DNA of 64,000 bases from Quillaja saponaria (Eukaryota > Streptophyta > Magnoliopsida > Fabales > Quillajaceae). Below are positions 11,474-23,639 of this stretch, in pieces. The notes under the pieces were generated by a model. It worked only from the letters and a program-made list of their open reading frames with translations, had not been told where the DNA came from and did not search any database. The translations under genes were made by a program, and so were the position numbers. Location of the stretch: NCBI GenBank assembly GCA_029379385.1, contig CM055608.1:23310350-23374349 (forward strand). The letters run 5' to 3'. The number at the start of each line of letters is the position of its first letter. Position 1 is the first letter of the stretch.

Positions 11474-12934
11474 TCAAATCTCAATATTACTGACTCGTTC
11501 AGTGGTTGACTTGATGTAAACAGCAGTAGTTCTGTTTCTAATGTCTTGTACAAAGGCTTGAAGATTCTGTTCTGAGGAGCCATCCTCTGCCACAGCGGCC
11601 TCTGCTTCCATCTTCCATTTCAATGCATTTTGCTTCAGCTCCACTGCCTTTGGTCCTACTGTAGCCTTCAGTAAGCACTTGTGAACCTCATCTCTGGTTA
11701 TCAATATGTTCTCAGCATGACTATGTCCCAGTCCAATGCCTACACAGTATACATCTACCAGAAACTTTGCGTTAGTGACCTGATCACCCCAAGCTGGAAA
11801 TGTCAGTACGGGCACCCCTGAAGTGAGTGCTTCCACTGACGAATTCCAGCCACAGTGGGATCAGAAAAGCTGCTACTGAAGGGTGAGCTAATACTTCTTC
11901 CTGTGGACTCCACTGCACCACCTTGCCTCTGTCCTTTGTTTTCTCCCCGAACCCATCTGGCAAAACATGTAGCTTGAGTCCTAAATCTCTCAGAGGTGGT
12001 TTTAATACCCACAAAAATGATACTTGTGAACTCAAGATGCCATAAGCAATCTCATCTATTTGTTCCTGAGGCAGGTACACAGTACTGCCAAAGGAGATGT
12101 AAACCACTGATGCTTGGGGTTTTGAGTTGAGCCACTCTATGCAATCATGATCAGCTTTGAAGCAATCACCCCGGATCATTGTATTCGGTGCTTGTGGGTT
12201 CTTGAACAAGGGCCCTACAGTCTTGATCAGAAAGAATTTGGACATGTAATCGATGATCTTATGCTCAAGCTCCTCGAAGGTGTCCATCAATATGCAGAAT
12301 GGTATTGACAAGTTCTTGAACTGTTCCAAGATGAGAGCCCCAGAAATGGAAATGGACTAGAAGGGTGTAAAAAGTCCGGAATTTCATTGTATTTCAGAAG
12401 AGGCATGGAAGGCAGCTGAACATCCATATGAGGCTCTGTGTCGGAAGGGAATGGTACTAGTTTGTGGAGATAGTGGTAATAAGCAGTGAATACAGCACAT
12501 GATTGAACCCAAAGCATAGCAGAAGGAATTCCATGCTCATTAGCAACATCACAAACCCAAGGAATGAAGGGATTGTTTATGATGCAAGAAACTGGCTGGT
12601 TATCATCACCATATTTCTTAATAATTCGGGAAATCGTTTGCTTACCGACGAGCTCAAGTTGTAGCAGGTAATCAGAAAATTTTTTACGTTTAGGGTCATC
12701 ATGTGCCCAACCATCTTCAAAAAACTCAAACTGAAGAAAACCATCACCAATTGGAATGGCTTTATCAGTGATATCATTAGCTTCTTGCATATCTTTGCCT
12801 TTGTATTGAGTAGTAGAGAAGCTGACAAGCAAACCCTTCGCAGCAAGGCGTTTCCCTAGTCTAAGTAGAGGGTTTATGTGCCCTTGACCTGGGAATGATA
12901 CAAGGAGGACATGTACTAACGTCTCAGACCCCAT
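11474..12934 (-). pseudogene. UGT84-type glucosyltransferase, copy A, two frameshifts
   Basis: Family 1 UDP-glycosyltransferase, same 1461-bp span as intact copies D and E. The start is ATG at 12934 (MGSETLVHV), although the frame is open to an earlier Met at 13075. The catalytic His survives in FPGQGHINPLLRLG. Two single-base changes break it relative to D and E: one base missing at about 12337, after [10 protein letters not shown], and one extra A at 11860. The extra A lies inside the PSPG sugar-donor box and turns the essential HCGWNS into a frame-shifted string. The two indels cancel in length, so the C-terminal frame down to ...QxxSNIEI is restored. Without an error-free re-read a sequencing error cannot be excluded, but amino-acid differences from D/E in otherwise conserved places (for example SDTEPH, MPLLKYN) suggest relaxed constraint. 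If repaired it would be a cytosolic glucose-ester-forming enzyme. Confidence 0.85.
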
Positions 12935-13899
12935 TTCACTTTTTAGGTCTTGGGATGTTAGAGAGAGAGATAGAGAGATGCAGTGGGTTGTAACTTGATA
13001 ATTGATATGAATGTAAAGACCTTTGATCTCTGGGTACAACATAATTAACTTGTTAGTCAGTATCTCCATTAACACTCTTCTTCTGTATTGTTAATATCAA
13101 ATGACACCATAATAATGTCAAAAATTAATTAGGATATTAGGTATTGTCAAAAATTGTTTATTGAAATGTGAGAAACACGATTTTAGCCAAATCTTGATTG
13201 ATCCGATATTATCTCACTCAATTTTTTAAATAGGTGTTATCTCGTGGTATCTTATTTCGACGTCCCACCTAACCATCTCAATCCTGTTTGAGACTTTAAA
13301 AAATATATATAATATGTTTATATTTTATTTAGATAAGATATGTATTGACTTCTAATAAAAAATAGTAAATATAAGGTATAATGAAGATAAATTTTAAGTG
13401 TAGTGATGGACCATATAATATTAAAAAAGAGGGAGAGGAAGAGAATTAAAAGACAAAAAATGTCATTGAGACAAATACAAGAATATAATACTAGTTAATG
13501 GATTGAGTTTGCTTCTTCAATATGTAAGATATGTTATTAGAATTTTGAAACCATAATTTAAAATTTTCATTTAATAAAATTATTGATACTAATGGTGTAG
13601 AATTGTTATTTTTCTTAATTTTTACTTGAGTAGTGATTGCTAATATATTGTGACATATTGAAAATAATTGTTTAAATGCATTCTGATTTTTTTAATTTAT
13701 TAATGATCAAATAAGCTTCTAAAGAGATCTCTACAGCATTAATCACCATCTCAAATCAAATGGCCAAGATTCTTCAAAATATAATTGTATTGAGATTCTA
13801 AATATTTTTCATTTAGCTTTAAATTTCGAAATTTTATATTTCATTCAAGAATGCCATCATAATGATAGAGAAAATAAAGCAAGGATCATACTTGTAAAA
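12935..13899. other. 5' flank of UGT copy A (segmental repeat)
   Basis: Begins with a GA-rich leader (tagagagagagatagagag near 12960) and includes 'cagtatctccattaacactcttcttctg' near 13060. The stretch is repeated upstream of fragment C (30635-31800) and, in pieces, upstream of D (34140-34370 and 36080-36430). No coding signal. The repeat is cut near 13900 by the LINE insertion and resumes at about 19800. Confidence 0.65.
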
Positions 13900-13924
13900 A
13901 CACTTCTTTTTTGAGAAGAAAATG

Positions 13925-16900
13925 CGCCTTTTTATTAAGGAAGATCCTCATATACAAGCATCATTACGTCTGGGGGAACATCCTCCACCCATGTACAATT
14001 AACATGAATGGAAAATGAGGACCTAGCTAAATGATGAACCACCTTATTACCAGGTCTTTTAAAATTTTTAGAAAAATCTCTACAATCTTGTACTAAACCT
14101 CCAAAATAGCTTTTTTAAGGGCTTTAATCTTTTAATGCATCAATAAGAACCAAACAATTAGTCTCAGCTACAACCTCCCCTAGCCCTAAGTTAAGTGCTA
14201 AGGTTAATCCATACCTTAAAGCTAAAGCTTTTGCCATATGAGGTTCAAAAGTAATCCCTTCATCCCATGTTGCAACCCCCATGGTTTGTCCTTATGAGTT
14301 TTGAATTATAGCTCCAAACCCAGAAGCCTCTCTTCCAAACACAACTGCATCTACATTAAGCTTGATTGTACCGGCTAGAGGAGCTTTCCATTTGAGTACT
14401 TCATCACTCGGTCTTGAATTGGAAACTCTCATATTCTCCTTTCTATAATCTTCTAATATCACTCGGCCTTGTTGAATTATGGCCCTTGTTTAGGTATTTT
14501 TCTTTTCAAATAGAAGCATGCAACGTGCCTTCTATATGCTCCATGATATGGTCGCAAAGCTTTCTATCGTGCCAGGCTCCCATTGCTAAAGTAAGCCAGA
14601 AACAAGGCTACTAAGCTTAGTAAAAGCATTTAGGAAGCCCAGATGAAACTAACACTAAACTTGACTGGCTACTGGGCATGAATTGCATGGAAATTAGTCT
14701 CCTAATCTCCACAACTGGGACAATATGAACATCTGTGTTTACCTCATCTAGCCGTGTTTCCTGAACTGGGAGAGCATCTTTTATTACTCTCCATAGAAAG
14801 TGCTTGATTTTAGATGGTAACTTCAACTTCCAAAGTTTGTCCTAAAACCCTTCATTGGTCAAGGACCTAGATATATGTTAATTAAGATGGGCTATCAATA
14901 ACTGGTGATAAGCACTCCTTACCGTGAATTCTTCATCCTTCATTGCATGCCAGATGAGTTGATCATTATGCAAGCCATGACATAATGGTAATTTGTTTAA
15001 TCTGGTCTACTTCAAAAGACATGAAAATCTGATCAATAAGGATGGTATTCCACCTATGTGAATCATTATCAAATAACATATTGACTGTCACTGATGGAGA
15101 AAGTATCTTTGGTATGGACCATAGTTTAAGACCATTTTATTCAGGAAGCCACTTATCCTTCCAGATGCTGATAGATTGTCCATTGCCAATGAAGCCAACA
15201 AGTTTCCTAATCAATCATACTCTTAGCTTCATGAATACTCCTCCATATATAACTAGGTTAGAAGCCCAGGTTTGCATGCAATAAATCACTTCTTGAGTAA
15301 TACTGGGCTTTCATCACTTGAGCTGCCAAAGAGTCCAAGACCATGTGCAATCTCCTAAGCTTGTTTGGCTAACAAAACGAGATTAAAACAATGGAAGTTC
15401 TGAAATTCGAAGCCTCCCTTTGTTTTGGTAAACAAAGCTCATCCTATTTCAATTAATGCATTTTCTTCTCATTCTCTTTTCGTCCCAACCAGAAATTACT
15501 CATTAGAGAAGTGAGTTGTGAATAAACAAATGTAGGCAACTTAAAACATGACATAACATAACATAAGTTGGTATGGATTGCACCACTGACTTAATTAAGA
15601 CTTCATTTCTTGCTTTTGACAAGGCTTTCTCCTTCTACCCTTTAACTTTCTTCTGAATACGATCTACCACACTATTGAAAACGTGCTTCTTAGACCTTCC
15701 AACAATGGTAGTTAATCCCAAGTACCTTTGATAACTTTCCACGGCCTTTATTCCCATCCAAACTTGGACATTTAACTTCAAATCTTCAAGCACATTTCGG
15801 CTAAAGGAAAGCTCTAACTTGTCTAGATTGACCCTTTGCCCAGAAGCACATTCGTATAGATTCAAGATCTCTCTAATGGTAATAGTTGAGTTATGGGAGG
15901 CTTTAGCAAAAAAAAATCATCGTCTGCAAAGAATAAATGATTAACTGAATGAGTGCGGTTTGACACTATTATGCCACACAGAGAGCCTAACAATTCAGCT
16001 TGATGTAATAACTCTGAAAAAACTTCAGCTACCAATAAAAAGAGGTAAGGTAAAAGTGGGTCTCTTTGACGAAGACCCCTTTGAGGTATAAAGGTTTGAC
16101 TGGGTTCTCTATTAATAAGCACAACATAAGAAACAGAAGTTACATAACTCATAATAAGATTCACCCAGTGAGTATCAAATCCCATTTTTATCATAGTTGT
16201 CCGCAGAACACCTAACCCTTTCATATGCTTTTGCCATATCAAGTTTAAGAGCCAAATACCCTTTTTTTCCCTTTTTTTCTTCTTCTTTATATAATGAAAT
16301 CTCTTAAAGGAAACTAAGGCATTGTCCATTATGTTTCTGCTCGGGACAAAAGCACTTTATGTATTTGAAATTATCTCCGGTAATATTATTTTTAACCTAT
16401 TAGTAATGGTTTTGGTGACAATTTTGAAAATCACATTACAAAGGCTAATAGTTCGAAAGTCTCTAGCATGCTTTGGTTGTTTCACCTTCAGGATAAGTGT
16501 TATATATGTGTGATTGATGAATGAAGGGCTCACCCCCCCCCCCCCCCCCCCCCCCCCCCCTCTATTTAAAACACTTGATATTATTTGAACAATATCATCC
16601 CTTATATCATCCCATATATCATCCCAGAAAGTTTGATTTTCTGGGCAAGCATACCGTCAAGACCTGGTGCTTTCTGAGGATGCATTTGGTGAATTACATA
16701 ACTGATTTCTTCCCTTATGAACTCCTTCACGAGATGACTATTCATTTCAGCAGTAACTCTTCCTTCCACTGGATTTGTTGCTTCCTCAACATTATAGGGG
16801 TTTTAGGAAATGAAAAGGTGATTATAGTAAGCACAAATTACCATGGCAATATCTTTATGCTTTCTGAAATTAGTGCCCGAATCATCTTGAATGGATGTAA

Positions 16901-18025
16901 TTGAATTATATTTTTGTCTTTAGGAGGCTTTCTTGTGAAAAAAATCAATGTTCTTGTCCCCTTCCTTTAGCCACTTAGCCTTGGATCTTTGTCTCTACAT
17001 GATTCTCTTCCTTATCTAGCAAATCACTTATCTTATTTGAAACCCATTTTTGTTCCTCAATATTAATCTCTGTTTGGGCTTTTGATTGAAGGGATATCAA
17101 TTGCTTATGCAGCTTCCTCAATTCCTTAGTAACATTTCCAAAAATCTCTCTTTCCCATGTTGCAAGAGCTGTGGCACTTAAATGGATTCTATCACATGCA
17201 GTTCTGGTGCAATCACACCATGCTTTAGAAATAACTTCACTACACTATGAATGTCGTGGCCACATTGCTTCGAACCAGAACCTTTTCTTCTACCTTTAGT
17301 ACTTCATAGTAGAAGAGATAAAGATATAATGGCATGATCACTATGGTACCTGACTAAGTGAATAACCCATAAATCTTGGAAAATGTTGAGCCATTGAGGA
17401 TTGGCCAAAAATTGGTCCAACCATTCTTGTACATTAGATCATTCAATCCTCACATTCGACCAAGTGTAAGGATTTCCTGAGAATCCTAAATCTTGGAGAT
17501 TAGAATCCTGAATTATGTCCCGAAAATCTTGTAGTGACTGAAAGGGTGCTGGTTCACCCCCTTTTTTCTCCTCATTACTAAGGAAAACATTAAAGTCTCC
17601 AAAACATATCCATGACAGCTGATATAAAGAAGCTAAACGACAAATCAAATCGAAAGCTTTTCTTTTATGAGTCTTCTCTAGCCATCCATAAATACCAGTG
17701 CACTTCCAAATTGCTATATCTTGAGCATCACAAATTGTTACATCAATATGATGCAATGATTGTGACAAATTATCATCTTCAATGTATCATCCCATAATAA
17801 TGCTACTCTAACAAATCGCCCTTCCCCTGAAGATTCCAACCAAACTCCAAACTAGAATTGTCATCTAAATTTAATTCATGCCATCTCAGAGCTACGTAAT
17901 CTTGTTTCAGAAAAAAAAAAAAAAAAAAAGATTTACATTGGGAGCTTTAAGCCTACATAGTTTTGTAGGGCAGATATTGCACGTGGATTCCCAAGCCCAT
18001 GACAATTCCAAGCTATGATTTTCAT
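13925..18025 (-). pseudogene. LINE ORF2 (endonuclease, reverse transcriptase, RNase H), broken
   Basis: Starts at ATG 18025 with MKIIAWNCHGLGNPRAI, the classic opening of the apurinic-type endonuclease. The GDFN motif is seen in WICFGDFNVFLSNEEK (about 17580). The reverse transcriptase at 15862-16329 has QRGLRQRDPLLPYLFLLVAE and the catalytic FADDDF, followed by SGQRVNLDKLELSFS and YQRYLGL (15635-15865). A zf-RVT stretch reads LWKLKLPSKIKHFLWR (near 14800). RNase H ends the protein (IKLNVDAVVFG, then MAKALALRYGLTLAL and VAETNCLVLIDAL, 14380-14130). At least ten stops or shifts break it. The region 16330-17400 between EN and RT is heavily eroded. Confidence 0.8.
16533..16560. repeat. Homopolymer of 28 C
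   Basis: An uninterrupted run of 28 C residues inside the LINE ORF2 remnant. On the - strand (the LINE sense strand) it is G28, long enough to form G-quadruplexes. Such a long C-run is rare in AT-rich plant DNA. The exact count is doubtful because long homopolymers are error-prone. Confidence 0.9.
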
Positions 18026-18499
18026 GGTTGCAGGTGAGACTGATTAACAGCCTCCACCGTTGGGATAATTTAAGCACTCAGTTCAATCAAATCTTTTTTC
18101 TTCTTTCCTTTGTTTTTATCTTCAGCCCCATGCACACTATTGCAGTACTCCACACCTTTGCGTTTGCCACAAAAATCTTCAACCCTATGGTTTTCATCCT
18201 TGTTTGTAGCCTTAGGTACTCACTTCCAGGTCTTGTCTTATGAGTAGTTGCAATTGGTGTTGTTGTGGCACAAGTTTGTAATAGTTGAAATTGTTTTGAC
18301 ATGATGGTTTAATAGGTTGGAAAGATATAGGTGTTGGAACATCGGCTAGGAAGTATCTAGAAGTTCATCATGTTTAATGGATTTATTAAAGTTTGATTGG
18401 ACTTGTCTTTATATCCAAAGTCTTACTTTGGACAAGATAGATGGGAAAATGAGGGTACTAGCCGAGCAACTGGGGTAGGTAATGAGTAATTTTGGCACA

Positions 18500-19701
18500 A
18501 GAAAGTCTCTTAAGTAATGAAGGCTAATTTGAATATAGAGTGGTGGCTTGGCTGGGATGTGATAGATTCCAAAATTTGTGGGGAAGGATTTATAACTAGT
18601 GGGGTAGCTGTAGTAGATTTCAAACTTATGGGATTTGGATTGGCTATCCCATCATTGCCAGGTAATTTGTTTGAACTAAAGTCCACCTCTTTCATTCTAA
18701 CTACTACCTCTACAACTGTTTCACCACTAAAGTCAAGTCCATTAACTGCGTGATGATGGTTCCCCAACTTAGATAACTGATCATGCGTGTACACTATTGA
18801 TCCAAGCTGATTGTGAACTTTTATGTGTCTTTACCACTTCAGAACTATCTTCCTGCTTCCTTCTAACAAAGGTTGGTTCTACATTAAGTGAAGAACGATG
18901 CTGGTTCAACCGCTTGGAAGGTGCTCTTAACCAAACTCCATATGGTTGTATGTCATCTTCATCGGTCAAACATGCTCGATCCTTATCACATTCTTTCATC
19001 ATATGACCTATCAACCCACACTTCTAGTAGAAATTTGGTAATTTTTCATATTTAAATCCCACCTAAAGGTCATTACCATCCTTCGGCTTAATCATGGCAC
19101 CACGTTTTAATAGCTTACAGATATCCACCATGACTCAAAAACGAGTGTAAAGATCCTATTTTAGGTCATTATCCTTATCTATCTCCAAGACATATCCTAC
19201 TTTTTTAGCCATATTCTTCACATTCTTCTCACCTCTGCTGTTAAATAGCAAATCATAGCACTGAACCCATAAAGGAACAAACTTGAATTCTAGTTTGGAC
19301 AGTTGATCTGTACCCACCACATCCTTCAGTATAATCACGTTATTGAAATGCCATTGTTCATTTTGCAGAACTCGAACATTATCTCTTATGTGATAGAAAC
19401 GAAAATCAAACAAATTCTTCTTTACCTCATTGACATACAGGCCTTGTTTCGATTTCCAGACTACTTTCATCGTATTAATAAAAGCTTGTGAGTTGAATGT
19501 ATTATCAGTACAGACCTTCCCAAATAAGCATAGTGAAGTACCAACTATGACATCTTCTTCCTCCTCAATTTCCACTTCCTCTGCTTCCTCTTCCATAATT
19601 TGTAATGTGCTTTTACTGAAAGCTGCTTCCTCTTCCGTAACTTGTAATGTGCTTTTACTGAAAGAACTCATACTACTAAACACTAGACAGAATGGCTCCA
19701 C
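18500..19701 (-). pseudogene. LINE ORF1 (DUF4283 plus CCHC-type knuckle), broken
   Basis: The first 181 codons (19156-19701) start MEPFCLVFSSM, pass through an acidic run (EEEAEEVEIEEEED, with an internal repeat of SKSTLQ) and the DUF4283-type core with FNSQAFINTMKVVWK, NEQWHFNNVIILKD and FVPLWVQCYDL. After stops near 19020-19150 the knuckle region reads EKLPNFYKKCGLIGHMMKEC followed by PYGVWLRAPSKR, typical of plant LINE ORF1 (zf-CCHC_4), with the first Cys replaced by Tyr. The tail (18510-19014) is Ser/Lys rich. In intact elements this protein binds the element's RNA; here it is truncated. Confidence 0.75.
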
Positions 19702-19799
19702 AGAAAAAAAAGAAAAGAAAAGAAAAGGAAATAGACACTATGATTCCGACTAAAGGAAAAGAGCTTGCAACATTATGAATCCACTAGGGAAAAGAACCC

Positions 19800-20552
19800 A
19801 CTAAAGGAATTTTACAGTTACGTAATTAATTATAATTTTACATCAAATATGTAAATGTTACATCGAATTTAATTCTAACTATAATTTAGTAAGTATGAAA
19901 ATTTGTTGAACCCCACTTACCAAAATTCTTGGCTCCGTGACTGCTTACAAGACAATGGTCTTGGTAAGTGTTACGGATTAGTTGAAGTTTGTCCCTCGTT
20001 TGTAGTAAGAAAAAGAAACATGAATGTTAGTAAAAAAAAACAAGACTGCTTGTACAGTGTGTGAGTGGTGATGGGTAATAATCTTATATCGCTTGTGTGT
20101 GTATGTGTATTTATATAGCTCTGACTTTTTGTTAAGTTACTAGCTAGCCTCTATTGAAAAACTAACATTTTGACCATTCGCTGCTTTATTTGACTCACTA
20201 TATATGCATTTTCGTTGTGCAATTGTGCATGCCACAATATTATCGTTATAAACAAACAGCTATGAGACAATTGATCACAAAACATCCAAAACCACAAAGA
20301 CTTAAGTTCCACATTAAAATTATTACTGCTATTTTAAACTTTAATTACACTAACAAAAGATAAGATCCTCACTTTAGTGTTTAGAGCCTTTTTGCATTAA
20401 TTATGCATGTGACTAATTATAATAGATACATTGATACATTGAATTAAACATCAGCTCGTATGTTGTAATAATATTGTCTTAGAAGTCTCCTTTTAGAAAG
20501 TTTTTTTGTACTTCGGATTAATGATAATGATAACAAGATGAATCAATTCAAT

Positions 20553-20593
<41 letters not shown>

Positions 20594-21847
20594 TATTATT
20601 ATTTATTTTATTTTATTTTATTTAGATGTCAAGTGATATTCGGGTCAGCTTACCATATTTTGAAAAAACAAGTCATTCTAAAACTTTGAAAGTTAATTTG
20701 TTGAGAGAGAAAAATATCCTATATTGTGTAGTCTAAATTAAGTGGACATCTTTTGAAAAATTTAAACAAAAAAAATTCTTTATTCACAAAAGTGAAAGAC
20801 TAATATCAAATTAAATTAAAGCCTAATTTCACTCCTTAATCTCACTGTCTCAAATATCAAATTGAATTTTACTTTCTAATACCCCAGGAAAAGATTGACT
20901 TGATTCATCTTACTACCAAGTCTTCCTCTGTCTCCTGCCAATATTTGATCTTCAAGTGGAAACAATGACAGTATAATACATTGGGTGGGTATATACCACT
21001 AAATGATAATCTTTTTGGTAATCATTCGCTGTCATAATTGACTTTTAACATGTTAACACTTATTATAGTAGTTCGTGTCATTATTGATCCATCATAACAA
21101 ACAAAAAAGATTGGTGAAATTAGAATATTATAAAAGATTCTTTCTATAATTATATTTGGACCTCAAACTTAAGATATAATCTAACTTCAACAAATTGTTT
21201 CATATATATCGTATAAATGGAAACCATTAATGACATTTGATTTCCGGTTAAAATTTTACGAAAGGCTAAGATTTCAAGTGTAAGCTTTTAGCTCACTAAT
21301 CTGAATTGACCAAAAAAAAAAAACAAGTATCAACGGTAATATATATTTATCCGCAAGCAACAAACTCTAGTATAGACATATTATGATGTTGCAATTAGGT
21401 TGGAAAATGAACATACGTGAGCTAGTATACTTAGTATACTTTTAAACAGTTTGTTAAATACATGCTAAGAGCTCAATTTGAGTTCGGTTTGTTTTCTAAA
21501 TAAACAGATTCTAAATTTTATAAAACTCAACCCATAAAGCAGAGAACGCAAATTATTTTATATATGTTATTTAGATTCTATATATGTTTAGATATTACAA
21601 ATAGAATAAAAAGTGTATTAGTTTGGTGGTCATCCAGCTTATTTAATTTACAATCCAATTGACAAAGGTTTGAATCAGTTTAACACCTATTGGTCACATG
21701 ATAAGGGATATTTATTATATTGTAAAATTTATAAATATACTTTAAATTATTAGAAACATTTATTATATTGCAATGCTTTTTAACTTCAATTTCTTAAAAC
21801 AAAATGGGCACTAATTAAAAATTAAGGCCCTCCTCGAAATTTAGATT
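19800..21847. other. Segmental-repeat flank, copy 1 (upstream of UGT A)
   Basis: Non-coding sequence repeated at 38230-41930, 46230-46905 and 48522-49970. Shared landmarks are 'gaccattcgctgctttatttgactcac' (near 20170), 'cattttcgttgtgcaattgtgcatgcc' (20210), 'gttaatttgttgagagagaaaa' (20690), 'aaacaatgacagtataatac' (20963) and 'gttcggtttgttttctaaat' (21483). A (TA)n run at 20559-20584 and T-runs follow. No gene was seen. It is the distal part of the unit that was multiplied together with the UGTs. Confidence 0.65.
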
Positions 21848-23633
21848 CATTAAAAAAAATTGGCTATTACCGACTAGTTAATTGGTGCAACCTGTAAATA
21901 ACGATCAACCGAAAAAACCCATGACCTTTTGATTACCGATCGACTAACGTAATTCACTTTGTGTGTTGGTAATGTTGTTATTCTAGATAGACTAACTTTG
22001 TTTTGTCGGTGTTCAAAACATGCATATGGATCATTTAATGTTACCTACTAACTTCGAAGGTTAGTTGGTAAATTAAATGTCTAAGTATTGTTGCCCTCTT
22101 CCTTATTTTGTAGAACTTAATAATTCATAAAACCTCTTTCTCTCTCCGGCTTCCTCGAGTTCGCCAACACAACTGCAGAGATCCACCTTGAATTAGAGCT
22201 CCACCTCTACCATAACCACTCTTACTTTTGCCATTTTTCCTTCAACCACTGCAAAATAGAGAATTGTGAAGTCATGAATCTTCAAGTCTTCACATTGGTT
22301 AAACTTATATTTAAATAGTTGAATAAGACTTGTGAATGTGATTTGGATGAACATTGTTCATTTTATGAAAAAAAAAAAACTATGAGATTGCTTATTCAAA
22401 GTGTCAAAATTGGGATTCAGGGGAAAAAAATGTCAAATAGTTATCCAATGAATGAGCTGGGAGTACTATCACGTCTATAACATCGAATAAGACTTGTATG
22501 TGAATACGGAATATGATTTGGATGAACAATGTAGGTTTTATGGAAAAAAAAAATGTGTTTGCTTGTTCAAAGTGCCAAAATTGATGTTCAGGGGCAAAAA
22601 TATTAAATTGTTGTGTGATGAATGAACAAAGAGTACTGGCATGTACATGACATCAAATAAGACTAGTATATGAAAACAAAATATTATTTCGATGAACAAT
22701 GTGTGTTTTGTGAAAAGAGATGTGTTTACTTGTTCAAAATGTCAAAATTGGGATTCAAGGGACAAAAATGTCAAATAGTTACCCGTTAAAAGAGCAGGGG
22801 GTATTGACACGTCCATGACATTGAATAAAACTTGTATGTGAAAACAAAATATGATTTGAATGAACGACGACTAGCCAATTTAAAGATCGTAAAGTTCTTA
22901 AGTTTTTAACGTTCATTTTTTCTAGCATTTTTACATATTATTGTTTCACCATAGTATATTCTTTCATCTTCGGGTGCTAGGTAGTCTCAGAATGAAAAGT
23001 CACATGATCACAACAACAATGTTGATTTAGGACGACCTTAGATTTAGTTTGTAGTTGTTTGAACTTTTTAAATATGTAATCAATTTTGACACTTTGAGTC
23101 TTGGATTAGTTTGTCGGTATGTTTTTATTAATACAATGCAAATGACTATCAAATTTTTAATTTGTATTGTATTGTTATTTTTGTAACCAATAAATATTTT
23201 TAATTGAAATAATAATATATTTTAGCAGATAATATTATAATTTTTTTAAATAAATTATCAAAGACTAAACTCAAGTTATTGGTGACCGCAAATCGCGATC
23301 TTCTATAATTGAAATTAAAATTTGAATGATCTACATCCGATTATCAGATACTATCTTTCTGATGGTGAGAAATATATCAGAGATTGCATATATCAACAAT
23401 CGCAAGTAGTCTGACAACTTCCTTAACAAAGCAAAAGAGATTGTATCAGATACCGTGTTTTGCCATCTCTGATAATACCAATACGGTCTTTGATAAGCAT
23501 CAGAGGCCGCGTTGTCGTTGATGGTTGTATTAGCAACTATAATTGGGCTGCTTTCAACAACTGATAAAGATCTTTGATACTTATTAGAGACCGTAGAAAT
23601 AGTTGTGCATTTTTTTATTTTTTTTTTGTAGTT
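21848..23633 (+). mobile_element. CACTA-like DNA transposon, non-autonomous, decayed
   Basis: The left end CATTAAAAAAAATTGG aligns with an intact CACTACAAAAAAATTGG at 43169 in the matching repeat copy. The right end, read on the - strand, is AACTACAAAAAAAA (23633), one base off the CACTA consensus. The interior has 'attaccgactagttaattgg'-type subterminal sequence, a ~167-bp tandem array (22265-22870), and a right subterminal part with repeated 'tatcagagac/tctgataa' motifs (23335-23590). No transposase was found. A matching 3-bp target duplication is not evident. Confidence 0.55.
22265..22870. repeat. ~167-bp tandem repeat, about 3.5 units, inverted relative to the array at 1-1640
   Basis: 'gaataagacttgta'-like anchors recur at 22321, 22485, 22655 and 22823 (spacing 164, 170 and 168). 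Other shared marks are 'gatttggatgaacaatg', 'gtgtcaaaattgggattcag' and 'ggacaaaaatgtcaaatag'. The reverse complement of the anchor, TACAAGTCTTATTC, is identical to 604-617 in the first array, and the C-rich start and 'attttgt' parts also align. This is therefore the same repeat family in opposite orientation. Confidence 0.8.
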
Positions 23634-23639
23634 CATAGC

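Larger units (their letters stand above)
13900..19740 (-). mobile_element. L1-type non-LTR retrotransposon (LINE), nearly full length, decayed
   Basis: On the - strand it reads ORF1 (nucleic-acid-binding gag-like protein), then ORF2 with endonuclease, reverse transcriptase, zf-RVT and RNase H domains, the order of plant L1 elements. All parts carry frameshifts or stops. The matching UGT flank at 31770-31920 lacks the element and gives the empty site: 'catacttgtaaaaa' precedes it at about 13885, and 'cagttacgtaattaatta' resumes at 19815. Only a short T-run remains at the 3' end (13907-13914), so the tail is mostly lost. Confidence 0.85.

Noticed and set aside
18517..19014. Overlapping open frames on both strands in the LINE ORF1 tail
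   Set aside because: The + strand frames are shadows of the broken ORF1 on the - strand.
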